A stretch of DNA of 64,000 bases from V1-33 sp964523105. GTDB lineage: Bacteria > Verrucomicrobiota > Verrucomicrobiia > Verrucomicrobiales > V1-33. The translations under genes and the position numbers were made by a program. The notes under the pieces are model-generated. The model ran no database searches, was not told the origin of the DNA, and was given only the letters and a program-made list of their open reading frames with translations. The DNA lies in assembly GCA_964523105.1 (NCBI GenBank), contig CAZFZN010000013.1, forward strand, positions 92,559-156,558, in the 5' to 3' direction. Below are positions 28,328-37,765 of the stretch, piece by piece (position 1 is the stretch's first letter; each line of letters opens with the position of its first letter).

Positions 28328-29137
28328 AAAGTCCGCTCCTCACTCCTCGCTCTCTCACTTCTTTCCTGCGGCGCGCCCGGCGGCGATGTCACCGGCACGT
28401 GGAATGCCGGGTTCGACACGCAAACCGGCCGGCAAAAGTACACCTGGCCGCTCAAGCAGGACGGCGACAAGCTGACTGGCAAGGCCACCGCGGAAGTGCG
28501 CGGACAAACGCGTGAGGCGGAACTCAAAGAAGGCAAAGTGGAGGGCGATGAGATCACGATCGTCGGGATGCTCAACTTCGGCGACAACGAAGTCCGCATT
28601 ACCTGCACCGGCACCGTGGCGGAGGGCGAATTGAAACTGACGCGCGCCGTGGGCGAGATCGCGCAGGAGGACGTGGTGGCGAAAAAGGGAGCGCCGGCCG
28701 TGACCATGAAAGCTCCCGCCGGGCAGGCCGAACGCGGCGGCCGCGGTCGCGGGCAGATCGTGCCCAACGACGATGACAAGCCGGCCTTCCCCCCGCCGCC
28801 GGGTTCCATGGGCGGCGGCCAGTCGCGCAATTTCGGACTCGGCAATCCCGACACCTTCGCATGGATCAGAGGATTCTCGTCCGCGCCGAACCCCAAACCG
28901 CCCGTCGAACTCGTGCCCGGCGCAGCCAGGGCTGCGAGTCAGCGGAAACTCCTCCGCCTCTCCTGCGGCAACAAAGACGGCCTCATGCGCGTCAGTCAGG
29001 GCGTCCATGCCTGCCTCAAAGAGAAGCACGTTCCGCATCGGTGGCATGTGGACGAGCACGACCGCGACTTCCAGCACTGGAAGAGGGCACTCTATCAATT
29101 CGCCCGGCTGATCTTTCTGCCGGCCGTGAAGCCGTGA
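28328..29137 (+). pseudogene. Exported esterase family protein with large internal deletion
   Basis: The frame begins with a lipoprotein-like signal (KVRSSLLALSLLSCGAP) but has no ATG, GTG or TTG before it. Next is an N-terminal domain, DVTGTWNAGFDTQTGRQKYT through VGEIAQEDVVAKK, that in PVC genomes precedes esterase-D-type (feruloyl/enterochelin esterase-like) catalytic domains. Right after a proline-rich linker the sequence jumps to the esterase C-terminal part, SMGGGQSRNFGLGNPDTF and CGNKDGLMRVSQGVH. The first half of the catalytic domain is missing, so about 100-150 residues have been lost. It is probably not functional. Confidence 0.65.
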
Positions 29138-29674
29138 GGCGGTGCCGCTGTTCCCGGCTCACCGTGCTTCGGGTCCGCCCGGTTTGTTTCTGATTGCGCT
29201 GCGGCCAGTCCTCTGCCTGCGCAGGAATTTGATCCGGGATCGATTTTCACTCGTCTGATGTCCGCAGACTTTCGAATGTCAGGTCAGGACACATCTCCCG
29301 CCAAGCTCCCCCCGCGTGCTGCCTCATGAAACTCCGTTCCGCCTGGATATTGATACCGCCGCTGGAAACAGGGACGCGTGACAGAAAGCGGCGCATGGCG
29401 GGGCCGGAGACAACCCCGGGCACGGCGAAGACCATGAGGCTGGCAATATTCCAGAGAAGGAAGTTGCCGGGGATACAGAGTCTGTTCTTCGCACGGGATG
29501 AGGCGGGTGGTTGAGAAGGGCGGGGGACGGAGCGCTGGCAGTGCCGTGTCCGTCCGCATCGCGTATGTCAGGGCTGCGCAGCGCGGAACAGTGATTGCGC
29601 CATGCCGCCTGCACCGGCCTGATGGAATACGGCGGAAGGGAACTCTTGATATCCGAGGACGGGCGGCGGAGGTG
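29138..29674. other. 537-bp region without a recognised gene
   Basis: It holds only short open frames. On the minus strand (about 29245-29460) one frame reads GNFLLWNIASLMVFAVPGVV, membrane-like but without a start or recognisable family. No repeat of the window's families is present in it. Confidence 0.35.
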
Positions 29675-30160
29675 TCAGGCGGCGGTGTTCTCATTCCCCA
29701 GCAGCAGACGCATGGGGACCATGCTGGAGAGGACGAAGCCGTTGCGGTGGAAGAAGCGCTGGGATTCCTCACTGACGCGGTCGGTCAGGAGCGTAATGCG
29801 TTTGAAGTCCTTGCGGCGGGCGAACTCCTTCACGTGATCGACCAGCCTGGTGCCGTAGCCGTGCCCGCGGTGTTCGGGGCGGACGAAAACGTCCTCCATG
29901 AGAATGACGAAGCCGCCCTCCGCGGTGCTGATGGTGAAGAGGAGATTGACCATGCCGATGACCTTGTGGTCGTTGCGGAGCACGAATATGCGCCCGCGGC
30001 TGGGCTGTTCCAGAATGAGCCGGAGTCCGTGGCGCTGCTTTTCCTGACAGGGCGTGAAGTCGGCCTCGAGTTCAAAGAGCGACATGACGAGGTCCGTCAG
30101 CTCGGGGAGGTCCTCGATGGTGGCGGGCTCGATGCGGAGGTTGTCCGGGGCGGTGTTCAT
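29675..30160 (-). CDS. GNAT family N-acetyltransferase
   Basis: A 161-residue acetyltransferase of the GNAT fold. The acetyl-CoA binding loop is VFVRPEHRGHGYGTRLVDHV (R/Q-x-x-G-x-G/A pattern), preceded by the beta-4 strand ILMEDVFV and followed by ITLLTDRVSEESQRFFHRNGF, the typical C-terminal Rx-FY-x-GF block. The ATG at 30160 is preferred; another in-frame ATG is at 30175. The acceptor amine is unknown. Confidence 0.82.
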   Translation of the reverse strand: MNTAPDNLRIEPATIEDLPELTDLVMSLFELEADFTPCQEKQRHGLRLILEQPSRGRIFVLRNDHKVIGMVNLLFTISTAEGGFVILMEDVFVRPEHRGHGYGTRLVDHVKEFARRKDFKRITLLTDRVSEESQRFFHRNGFVLSSMVPMRLLLGNENTAA

Positions 30161-30242
30161 GGCGGCGGCAGCCATGCCGTGCGGCGCCGCGCGGAGCAAG
30201 AGGTTTGGGCTTCGCTCCGCAGCCACGCGGGGAACCCGGCGT

Positions 30243-30264
30243 TTCACACTTTGCAAAGTGTGAA
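30243..30264. repeat. Perfect 22-bp palindrome upstream of the aminopeptidase gene
   Basis: TTCACACTTTGCAAAGTGTGAA reads the same on both strands. It lies 101 bp before the start at 30365 and 83 bp before the GNAT start on the other strand, so it could be an operator shared by the two divergent genes or another repeat element. Confidence 0.5.
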
Positions 30265-30364
30265 TTTCGGGTGTGCAATCCCCTGCCGGCGGGAGTTGCG
30301 GGGACACCGCAGGACGAGGACTTCCCCCTTGCCGGCCCGCGGGCCGGGCGGCACGGCGCAGGAA

Positions 30365-31657
30365 ATGAAACACGCGCCCATTCCCGCCGAACTTTTCAAA
30401 TCGAACCGCGACCGCCTGCGCACGCTCCTGCCGGAAAAATCACTGGTCATCGTCAATGCGAACGACATCCCGCCGACCAACGCCGACGGCTCGATGATTC
30501 CCGTTCCGAACAGCGACTTGTTTTACCTGACCGGCGTGGCGCAGGAGGAGAGCATCCTCGTGATCTGTCCGGACGCGCACGAGGAGAAGCACCGGGAGAT
30601 GCTCTTTCTGCGCGAGACCAGCGATACCATCAAAGTGTGGGAGGGTCACAAGCACACGAAGGAGGAGGCGAAGAAGATCACCGGGATCGAGCGCATTCAC
30701 TGGCTGAGCGAGTTCCCCGTGCTGATGCGGCGGCTGATGTGTGAGAGCGATCACGTGTTCCTCAATTCCAACGAGCACGCGCGGGCCGGGATCGTCGTGG
30801 AAACACGCGAGGCGCGCTTTGTGCGCGAGACGATGGCGGCATGGCCGCTCCACACCTATCACCGGCTGGCGCGGCTGCTCCAGGAGTTGCGGCCGGTGAA
30901 GTCGGACCAGGAGATCAAACTGCTCAAGGAGGCCTGCGCCATCACGCGCGACGGATTTCTGCGTGTGCTCAAACTGGTGCAGCCCGGCGTGAGTGAGCCG
31001 GACGTGGAGGCGGAGTTCGCGCATGAATTCATCCGCCGCCGCGGACGCTTTGCCTACAATCCCATCATCGCCAGCGGCGCCAATGCCTGCGTGCTGCATT
31101 ACAACGACAACGATCAGGTGTGCCAAAAGGGCGACCTGCTGCTCCTCGATGTCGCGGCGAGTTATGCGAACTACAATGCCGACCTCACGCGCACCATTCC
31201 GGTGAGCGGGAAATTCACGAAACGGCAGAAGGAGGTGTATAACGCGGTGCTGCGGGTGATGCGCGGCTGCATCGCGGCGCTCAAACCCGGCAAACTGCCG
31301 AAAGACTGGCAGAAGGAGGCGGAAGCCATGATGCAGGAGGAACTGCTGCAGCTGAAACTGATCACCCCGCGCGAGGTGAAAAAGGCGGAGAAGGAGGACC
31401 CTGACAAGCCGGCGCTGAAAAAGTATTTCATGCACGGCGTGGGCCACCCGCTGGGACTGGACGTGCATGATGTCGCCAATATCGGCACTCCGTTCGCCGC
31501 CGGCTGGGTCATGACGGTGGAGCCCGGCATTTACATCCCGGAGGAGGGCTTCGGCGTGCGGCTCGAGAACGACGTGCTCATTACCCGCGAGGGCGTCGTG
31601 GACCTCATGGAGGACATTCCCGTCGAGGCGAATGAAATCGAAAAGCTGATGCGGTGA
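30365..31657 (+). CDS. pepP: Xaa-Pro aminopeptidase (M24B)
   Basis: A 430-residue M24B metallopeptidase that removes N-terminal residues before proline. The N-terminal domain (about residues 1-170) has the creatinase fold; the C-terminal pita-bread domain has the five metal ligands in LLLLDVAASYANYNADLTRT (two Asp), HGVGHPLGLDVHD (His), VEPGIY (Glu) and RLENDVLI (Glu). The ATG at 30365 fits the family N-terminus IPAELFKSNRDRL. It converges with the next gene over 9 bp. Peptide turnover is the expected role. Confidence 0.9.
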   Translation: MKHAPIPAELFKSNRDRLRTLLPEKSLVIVNANDIPPTNADGSMIPVPNSDLFYLTGVAQEESILVICPDAHEEKHREMLFLRETSDTIKVWEGHKHTKEEAKKITGIERIHWLSEFPVLMRRLMCESDHVFLNSNEHARAGIVVETREARFVRETMAAWPLHTYHRLARLLQELRPVKSDQEIKLLKEACAITRDGFLRVLKLVQPGVSEPDVEAEFAHEFIRRRGRFAYNPIIASGANACVLHYNDNDQVCQKGDLLLLDVAASYANYNADLTRTIPVSGKFTKRQKEVYNAVLRVMRGCIAALKPGKLPKDWQKEAEAMMQEELLQLKLITPREVKKAEKEDPDKPALKKYFMHGVGHPLGLDVHDVANIGTPFAAGWVMTVEPGIYIPEEGFGVRLENDVLITREGVVDLMEDIPVEANEIEKLMR

Positions 31658-31666
31658 GCACCTGCG

Positions 31667-32581
31667 TCACTTCACGGGTGTCATGGTCCGCTTCAGCTGG
31701 CCGCTGGATTTGATAATGATTTCCACCTCCCTGTCCTCCTGCTTCATGGTGTAAGTGAGCGACATGTCACTCGCCGCCCGCTCCGTGAGTGCCGCGCTGA
31801 TCTTCGCATCGCGCGCGAGCGCGAAGGTGGAGTCGTGAGTCGTCGAGTAGTTCTTCAACACGGCATTCTCCGGAAGGTCCTTGAGCCGGGAAAAAGCGAC
31901 CGACTGCGAGAGGATGATGGTATCGCCTTCGTGCCCTGAGACCGTCACCGGTCCCTTGTAGGTGGCGCGCAGTTTGGAGTTTTCCTTGTCCACCTCCAGT
32001 CCCGAGGCGGCGGCATACACCTCGGCGAAGCGCTTGAGATCCGGCTCCCAGCGGTCGCCCGGCGCGACCGGACCTGGCGGCGCGAAGGCTTCATCCACCG
32101 GCTCATCCATTCCGGAGAAGCGCGGCAGCACCTCGCGCAGTCCCTCCATGAGCACACCCTGCACTTCTCCGCCGTGGGCGAAAAAAGTGCCCTGGAACTT
32201 GTCCACCTTCGCCGTGACCACCGTGCCCGGCTCGAATCCTTCTTCCCCGCCGCCGGTGCTGAGCGCCATCTTTTTCACTGTAAAGGTATAGCCCGTGACC
32301 GCGCCCGATTTCTCCGAAACTGCCGTCACCTCCAGGGTTCCCTCAAGACTCACATCGAGATTTCTCGCGCCGGGACCCGGGTGGCGTTCGTTCTCGACCA
32401 TGAAATCCGTCGTCGAGTGCATCGTGTAGCTGGCGGAAAGCTCATACTTCGCGCCTTTCGTTTCGGGGCGGTGAAAAACGATGGTGCGTTTGTCCGCGGC
32501 GGGCGCGGCGGGTTTGTCCTGGGCGCGGAGAGTTGCCGCGACTGCGGCGAGGGCGACAAAAGTGAGCAGGCGGAGATTCAT
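31667..32581 (-). CDS. Exported protein of unknown function
   Basis: A 304-residue protein with a signal peptide (MNLRLLTFVALAAVAATLRAQ, cleavage near residue 21). The mature region is beta-rich, with alternating segments such as GTLEVTAVSEKSGAVTGYTF and GPVTVSGHEGDTIILSQSV, and no cysteines or catalytic motif I recognise. The ATG at 32581 is chosen because it opens directly into the signal. It is divergent from the DUF1080 gene, with 109 bp between the two starts. Confidence 0.75.
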   Translation of the reverse strand: MNLRLLTFVALAAVAATLRAQDKPAAPAADKRTIVFHRPETKGAKYELSASYTMHSTTDFMVENERHPGPGARNLDVSLEGTLEVTAVSEKSGAVTGYTFTVKKMALSTGGGEEGFEPGTVVTAKVDKFQGTFFAHGGEVQGVLMEGLREVLPRFSGMDEPVDEAFAPPGPVAPGDRWEPDLKRFAEVYAAASGLEVDKENSKLRATYKGPVTVSGHEGDTIILSQSVAFSRLKDLPENAVLKNYSTTHDSTFALARDAKISAALTERAASDMSLTYTMKQEDREVEIIIKSSGQLKRTMTPVK

Positions 32582-32690
32582 ACACCGCCATGCTGCACGA
32601 GGCCGGCAAACGGGCAACGCCTCAATGCGGCATCCGCAACGCCGGGGCTTGCCGTGCCGCGGGCGCTGTGCCATGCGAAGGTTCATTCCC

Positions 32691-33866
32691 ATGCACACAC
32701 CCGCCCGTTTTACCGCCGCCGCTCTCGTCTTGTCGTTCGCCTCCGTCGCGTTTGCCGACGGTCCCTTTTACGGCGATCCGCCGGATGAAACGCATCCCTG
32801 GAGCATTCACGATCCAAACCGCCCTCAGCCGCCGCTGGTGACGCCGGGGACTTTCAGCACTCAGGAGCAGCCGGGCAAGCCGCCGTCGGACGCCGTGATC
32901 CTCTTCGACGGCACGGCGGAATCCCTGACCAAAAACTGGGAGGCCGACAAGTCGCCCGCCGAGCCTACCAAATGGATCGCGAAGGACGGCGCCATGCAGT
33001 GCCTGCCGGGCAGCGGCTACGTGCGCACGAAGTCGCAGTGGGGCGACTGCCAGCTGCACGTCGAATGGTCCGCGCCGGCCAAAGTGGAGGGCAACAGTCA
33101 GGGCCGCGGCAACAGCGGCGTCTTTCTCATGGGCCAGACCGAAGTTCAGGTCCTGGACAATTACAACAACCCGACCTACGCCGACGGATTCGCCGGCTCG
33201 GTGTACGGCGTCAATCCGCCGATGGCCAACGCCCTGCAGCCGCCCGGCCAGTGGCAGGTCTATGACATCATCTTCCGGCGGCCCGTTTTCAAGGACGGCA
33301 GGATGCTCGACAGCGGGCGTCTCACCGTGCTGCTGAATGGCGTGGTCGTGCAGGACGCCACGCCGCTGGAGGGCGGCGGCGGTCACAAGGGCCGCAGCAA
33401 GGACCATCCGTTCCCTGACAAAGGCCCGCTCAAGCTCCAGGACCACGGCAATCCCGTGCGCTACCGCAACATCTGGTATCGTCCCCTCGCGCCGCGCGGT
33501 GTGGATGGAGGCGACAGCGGCGCGCTCGCACCGGAGGCCGCCGCCGCGAAGAAAAAGGAAACCGCCGCCAAACTGCGCACCGCCGCCGCGTCAAAGCAGG
33601 GCCGCGACAGGCTGCTCGGCCTGATGGAAAGCCTCTGCTACGAAAAGGACCCCGCCACTTTGAAGGAAGTGGAGGGCGCCACCATGTCCTGGGTCGAAGA
33701 GGTGAAGAAAACCCCCGCCGACAAGATGGAGTCGAAGAAAGGCGAAGTCATGCAAATGAACAATGCCGTGAGCTACCTGACAAAGTGGAAGTTCTTTTCC
33801 GAAGGCTTCGCCGCGAAGGGCGAGATCGAGAAAATCATCAAGGCCAACGAATGGGACAAGAAGTAG
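32691..33866 (+). CDS. DUF1080 (3-keto-disaccharide hydrolase-type) exported protein
   Basis: A 391-residue secreted protein with a signal peptide (MHTPARFTAAALVLSFASVAFA) and a DUF1080 domain in a concanavalin-like fold: ILFDGTAESLTKNW, DGAMQCLPGSGYVRTKSQWGD, QGRGNSGVFL and the RLTVLLNGVVVQD..PLEGGG end block. DUF1080 members have been linked to hydrolysis of 3-keto-glycosides. The C-terminal 120 residues are helical and lysine-rich without a named family. An ATG at 32673 could give a slightly longer start. Confidence 0.85.
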   Translation: MHTPARFTAAALVLSFASVAFADGPFYGDPPDETHPWSIHDPNRPQPPLVTPGTFSTQEQPGKPPSDAVILFDGTAESLTKNWEADKSPAEPTKWIAKDGAMQCLPGSGYVRTKSQWGDCQLHVEWSAPAKVEGNSQGRGNSGVFLMGQTEVQVLDNYNNPTYADGFAGSVYGVNPPMANALQPPGQWQVYDIIFRRPVFKDGRMLDSGRLTVLLNGVVVQDATPLEGGGGHKGRSKDHPFPDKGPLKLQDHGNPVRYRNIWYRPLAPRGVDGGDSGALAPEAAAAKKKETAAKLRTAAASKQGRDRLLGLMESLCYEKDPATLKEVEGATMSWVEEVKKTPADKMESKKGEVMQMNNAVSYLTKWKFFSEGFAAKGEIEKIIKANEWDKK

Positions 33867-33964
33867 CCTCCTGCTGCGGAATGCGGCGAGGCTGCTCTGT
33901 CCTGTGTTCCTCGAATTGGGTTCAGGGAACCCCGGCCCGCCGGTGTATTATGCCCTGAACTGTC

Positions 33965-34030
33965 ATGCGCCGCCTCCCCCCGCTCTCCATTTTTCTGCTT
34001 TCTGTCACCGCCGTGCAGCATGCCTATGGC
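33965..34030 (+). other. Detached signal-peptide frame of the beta-barrel gene
   Basis: This encodes MRRLPPLSIFLLSVTAVQHA, an ideal signal peptide, and then TGA at 34031 and another in-frame TGA at 34040. The same frame continues into the beta-barrel protein at 34088. The intervening sequence holds an imperfect palindrome of about 50 bp. Confidence 0.6.
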
Positions 34031-34087
34031 TGACCTGCGTGAGCGAATCCCGCCATTCCCCGGTCGGGGGATTCGGAAGCGGGAATC

Positions 34088-35002
34088 GTGGGGCAGGACG
34101 CCGGTTCGTGGCGTGCGGGTTTCGACTTCACGCACAGCAACGGACTCACCGCCGGTCATCCGGAGCATCACGGCATTCTGCCGGACGGCACGGAGATCGA
34201 AGTGCCTCTTCATGCGCACCACGTGGAAATGGACCTCACGCGGCTGGAGTTCTCTCTATCGCGCACCTTCAACGACACGTGGGACGCTGTGGTCCGCATT
34301 CCCTGGCTGATCAAGGACCAGACCTCGCAGGTGAATTTCATCGCACCGATGACTCCGGAGGAACGCGAGGCCGCGCTGCGCAACAGTTACATCCATCACC
34401 GCTCGGAAACCTGCGAGGGCTTCGGCGATGCCGAAGTGACCGCCGGCTGGCGCAAATCGGGCGTCTTCGGCGAGGGCAGCGTCCTGCGCATCTCCGCGGG
34501 CCTGACACTTCCATTCGGCGACACCGAAGCCAACCCCTGGGCGCTCGGTGATGAGGGACTCCGGCACAATCACATTCAGATGGGCACCGGCACTTTCGAT
34601 CCCGTGCTCGATTTTTATGCCGGCATTCCGCTGTCGGAGCAGTGGGCTCTGTCTCTTTATGGCAAGGCGCGCCTCCCGTTTTACGAGAACAGCGAAGGCT
34701 ACCTCGGCAGCCCGGAGGTGATCCTCATTCCGCGCGTCACCTGGCTGCCGAACGAGAACCTGTCACTCTCCGCCGGTCTCACGGCCACGTATTATGGATA
34801 CAGTTACTGGGACGGTGAACGCGATGATGACAGCGGTCAGTTCACGCTCAATGCCGGCCTGTCCGCCGGCTATAAGCTGAGCGATGACGTCACCGCCGGC
34901 GCCGGCCTGCTCTTCCCGGTGCACACCAAATCCTACAGCGACGGCGGCGACGCCTACGATCCCGCGCCGGCCCTCACTTTCTCCATCGCGAAGCAGTTCT
35001 GA
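34088..35002 (+). CDS. Outer-membrane beta-barrel-like protein, N-terminus interrupted
   Basis: A 304-residue frame that starts here only at a GTG. It has alternating amphipathic strands with many aromatic and glycine residues (RAGFDFTHSNGLTAG, VLRISAGLTLPFGD, FYAGIPLSEQWALSLYGKAR, LSLSAGLTATYYGYSYWDG) and ends in phenylalanine, as outer-membrane barrels do. No signal peptide is joined to it; the expected one lies in the same frame at 33965-34030, beyond two TGA codons. The protein may not be exported, or the gene is inactive. The substrate or channel role is unknown. Confidence 0.6.
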   Translation: MGQDAGSWRAGFDFTHSNGLTAGHPEHHGILPDGTEIEVPLHAHHVEMDLTRLEFSLSRTFNDTWDAVVRIPWLIKDQTSQVNFIAPMTPEEREAALRNSYIHHRSETCEGFGDAEVTAGWRKSGVFGEGSVLRISAGLTLPFGDTEANPWALGDEGLRHNHIQMGTGTFDPVLDFYAGIPLSEQWALSLYGKARLPFYENSEGYLGSPEVILIPRVTWLPNENLSLSAGLTATYYGYSYWDGERDDDSGQFTLNAGLSAGYKLSDDVTAGAGLLFPVHTKSYSDGGDAYDPAPALTFSIAKQF

Positions 35003-35056
35003 AGTGCCGGTTCCCCGCGCCGTTGTTTCGGAATCGATCCCGCGCCGGATGCCGCA

Positions 35057-37657
35057 TCAGTCGAACTGCACCCAGTCCACATTCATCAGCCCGCCTTTGC
35101 CAGGGTTGTGAAAGACGAGGAACACGTCGCCGGTTGCGGCCTCCGGCTGGGCCAGAGGCGCGGTGAGTTCCTGCCAGGACTCCCAGCCGCCGGTGACGCG
35201 AATCTCCAGCTTCGCGAGCAGCGGGCCGTCGGGCTTGGCGGCGTGGAATTCGATCCAGCCGCCCTGGCCGGCGCTGGCGGTGCGCGCGGTGATTTTGGTG
35301 ATGCTGGAAAGATTGAGGCGGGAGAATTTCAACCACTGGCCGTGGTGCGTGTCGCCGATGAACCTGCCGCCGCTGGCGCTGCCGCCGCCGAGGGCCTGCG
35401 TGCCATGCTTCGCGTCACAGAGTTCGGCTTCGATGCGGCGGTTGCGCAACGTGACGCCGGCGCGCGCCGTGAGCGGACTCGCAGGTGGAGCGCCGGCGTC
35501 GGTAAAGGTGGCTTCGATGCGAATCGCGCGCGCGGCCGCGGCATCGGAAGGTACGGCGATTTCGCCTGACAAGCCGCGCTGGAGAATGGGTTTGTCCGCG
35601 CCGGGCTTGAGGGAATAGACCCACTCGACCATTTGCTGCACTTGCGCGCGCGTGTGGTGGCCGTGCGGCAGCATGGGCACCGGACCCCACACGCCGCTGC
35701 TGCCTTTGACCACGCGATCCACGCTGGCTTCGACGGCTTTATCCTGACCGCGATATTTCTCCGCAATCTCCAGGAAGGCCGGGCCGACAATGCGATGCTC
35801 CGGCGCGTGGCAGTTGAAGCAGTCGGCTCTCTTCATCAGCGTGAGGCCGGGAGCTTCCGCGCTGCCGCGGTCGAGCGTGGCACTCAGCAGCAGGCGCGCC
35901 CCGAAACTGTCAGGCTGTTGCGTAGAATCGCCCTCCTCCGCATCGCGCACGCTGGCGCCCCATTTCACCGGCTGGCCCGGAAGAAAAAAATCGCCGTCCG
36001 CCGGCGCGAGCAGTTTCACTTCCGGCTGCGTATTGCCGGCGACGACGGAGACGAACGCGCTCGCCGTGGCACCGGCGGCGTCTGCGACGCGAAGTTCGAT
36101 GACGTGATCACCGGCGGTCCTGAGTTCCAGGTCAGGATGGGCTGCGGTCGAGATGACCGAGCCATGCTTGTCGCGCCATTCGTATTTCAATGCAGCGGAA
36201 TCGCCGTCGGGATCAGTGCTGCCGTTGCTGGTCAGTTTCACGTTCAAGGGCAGCGCGCCGTTCGCCGGCTGCACCGCAGCGACAGCCACCGGCGGCATGT
36301 TGCCGTGATTGTAGGAGACGCGCAGCAGCCGCGAGTCGGGATTCGCGCCCCACGTTTCGCCGTAATCGATGCAATAGAGCGTGCCGTCGGGTGCGAACTG
36401 GGCGTCCAGCATCCGCTTTACCGGCACCGCGGCGGTGAACGGTTCGATGGCGACGAGATTCGAGTCCTTGTCGAGCCGCGCCCACTTCACCATGCGGCGC
36501 TCCCAGTCCCACCAGAGCAGGCAGTTGTCGTAATGCGCGGGGAAGCCGTTCGTTTTCTCAAACTCCGGACGGTAATGAAATACCGGCCCGGCACACGCCG
36601 TGCGCCCGCCCTGACCAACAGCCGGAAACTGCTCCGAAGCACCGTAGGGATAGTAAATGAATGCCGGCACCGCAGGCGGCAGGTCTTTGGCACCGGTGTT
36701 GTTCACGCCGTCATTGCGCGGGTGCTGCGGATCGAACTTCGCGCCCACCTTCTGCGTCGTGTAGTCGTAGTCGGCGTAGGCGTAGTTGTTGCCGATAAAA
36801 TACGGCCAGCCGTGATTGCCGGCCCGCTTCGCCTGATTGATCTCATCGTAGCCCCGCGGCCCGCGCGGCCCGTCGCCGCCGGCATCAGGGCCGACTTCAC
36901 CCCAATAAACATAGCCCGTGGCCTGATCCACGCTCATGCGCCACGGATTGCGGCAACCCATGCAGTAAATCTCCGGCCGCGTGCCCGGCGTCCCCGGCGC
37001 AAACAAATTGCCCGGCGGAATCTCGTAAGTGCCGTCGTCCTTCGGACGGATGCGGAGGATCTTGCCGCGCAGGTCGTTGGGATTCGCCGCCGACTTCTGC
37101 GCGTCCCACGGTTCCTGACCTTTGCGCTCGTCGATCGGCGCATAGCCCGCGGAATCGCCGTGGGGATGGGTGTTGTCGCCGGTGGAGATGAACAGACATC
37201 CGTCCGGCCCGAACTCCACGCTGCCCGCATGATGGCAACATTCGCGGCGCTGGGTGCCGAATTTCAGCACCACCTTCTCGCTGCTCAGGTCCAGCTTGTC
37301 CCCGTCCATCACGAAGCGGCTGAGCCGCTGACCAGTCTCGTCCTTCGGCGAGTAGAAAATGTAGAGGCGCCGGTTCTCCGGGAACTTCGGATCCAGGGCA
37401 AAGCCGAGCAGCCCGTTCTCCTGCGCCGTCTCCACCGGGATCACACCGGCCTCCACCACCGCACGCGTGTCCGGTTTCCAGAGGCGAAGCTTGCCGGCGA
37501 TTTCGATGAAGAAGACGCGTCCGTCCGGAGCGACCTCGAGTTCCATCGGCTGCGGCATCCCTTCAGCGAGGACGTCCACTTTGTAGCGCGCATCGGGCGG
37601 CGGAGACTGGGCGGGGAGAGGAAGGGCTAACGCAAGCAGCAGGGCGGTGGATCGCAT
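35057..37657 (-). CDS. PQQ-type sugar dehydrogenase/PKD/cytochrome c/CBM6-like fusion
   Basis: An 866-residue exported protein with signal MRSTALLLALALPLPAQS. The first 440 residues form a glucose/sorbosone dehydrogenase-type beta-propeller (AEGMPQPMELEVAPDGRVFF, GLLGFALDPKF, YIFYSPKDETGQRLSRF, DLRGKILRI, YCMGCRNPWRMSVD). A PKD domain follows (STDPDGDSAALKYEWR), then a cytochrome c domain with heme site CFNCH and methionine-ligand segment VPMLPHG, and a C-terminal carbohydrate-binding-like beta-sandwich (IEAELCDAKHG, LLAKLEIRVTGGWESWQELT). It would oxidise a sugar outside the cytoplasm and pass electrons through the heme. This domain order is common in PVC and Bacteroidota. Confidence 0.87.
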   Translation of the reverse strand: MRSTALLLALALPLPAQSPPPDARYKVDVLAEGMPQPMELEVAPDGRVFFIEIAGKLRLWKPDTRAVVEAGVIPVETAQENGLLGFALDPKFPENRRLYIFYSPKDETGQRLSRFVMDGDKLDLSSEKVVLKFGTQRRECCHHAGSVEFGPDGCLFISTGDNTHPHGDSAGYAPIDERKGQEPWDAQKSAANPNDLRGKILRIRPKDDGTYEIPPGNLFAPGTPGTRPEIYCMGCRNPWRMSVDQATGYVYWGEVGPDAGGDGPRGPRGYDEINQAKRAGNHGWPYFIGNNYAYADYDYTTQKVGAKFDPQHPRNDGVNNTGAKDLPPAVPAFIYYPYGASEQFPAVGQGGRTACAGPVFHYRPEFEKTNGFPAHYDNCLLWWDWERRMVKWARLDKDSNLVAIEPFTAAVPVKRMLDAQFAPDGTLYCIDYGETWGANPDSRLLRVSYNHGNMPPVAVAAVQPANGALPLNVKLTSNGSTDPDGDSAALKYEWRDKHGSVISTAAHPDLELRTAGDHVIELRVADAAGATASAFVSVVAGNTQPEVKLLAPADGDFFLPGQPVKWGASVRDAEEGDSTQQPDSFGARLLLSATLDRGSAEAPGLTLMKRADCFNCHAPEHRIVGPAFLEIAEKYRGQDKAVEASVDRVVKGSSGVWGPVPMLPHGHHTRAQVQQMVEWVYSLKPGADKPILQRGLSGEIAVPSDAAAARAIRIEATFTDAGAPPASPLTARAGVTLRNRRIEAELCDAKHGTQALGGGSASGGRFIGDTHHGQWLKFSRLNLSSITKITARTASAGQGGWIEFHAAKPDGPLLAKLEIRVTGGWESWQELTAPLAQPEAATGDVFLVFHNPGKGGLMNVDWVQFD

Positions 37658-37765
37658 CGCCCCAATACGGCCTAATGCCCGGCGGCTTTCGTGCGCCCCC
37701 GGGCTTCCTGCAGGAAGCCTCCGGCGAGCCAGGCGCCCGGGCTTGGAAATCAGAACGGATCAATG

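Noticed and set aside
35633..37630. 665-residue open frame on the plus strand
   Set aside because: It lies entirely antisense to the sugar dehydrogenase fusion gene, which has clear motifs.
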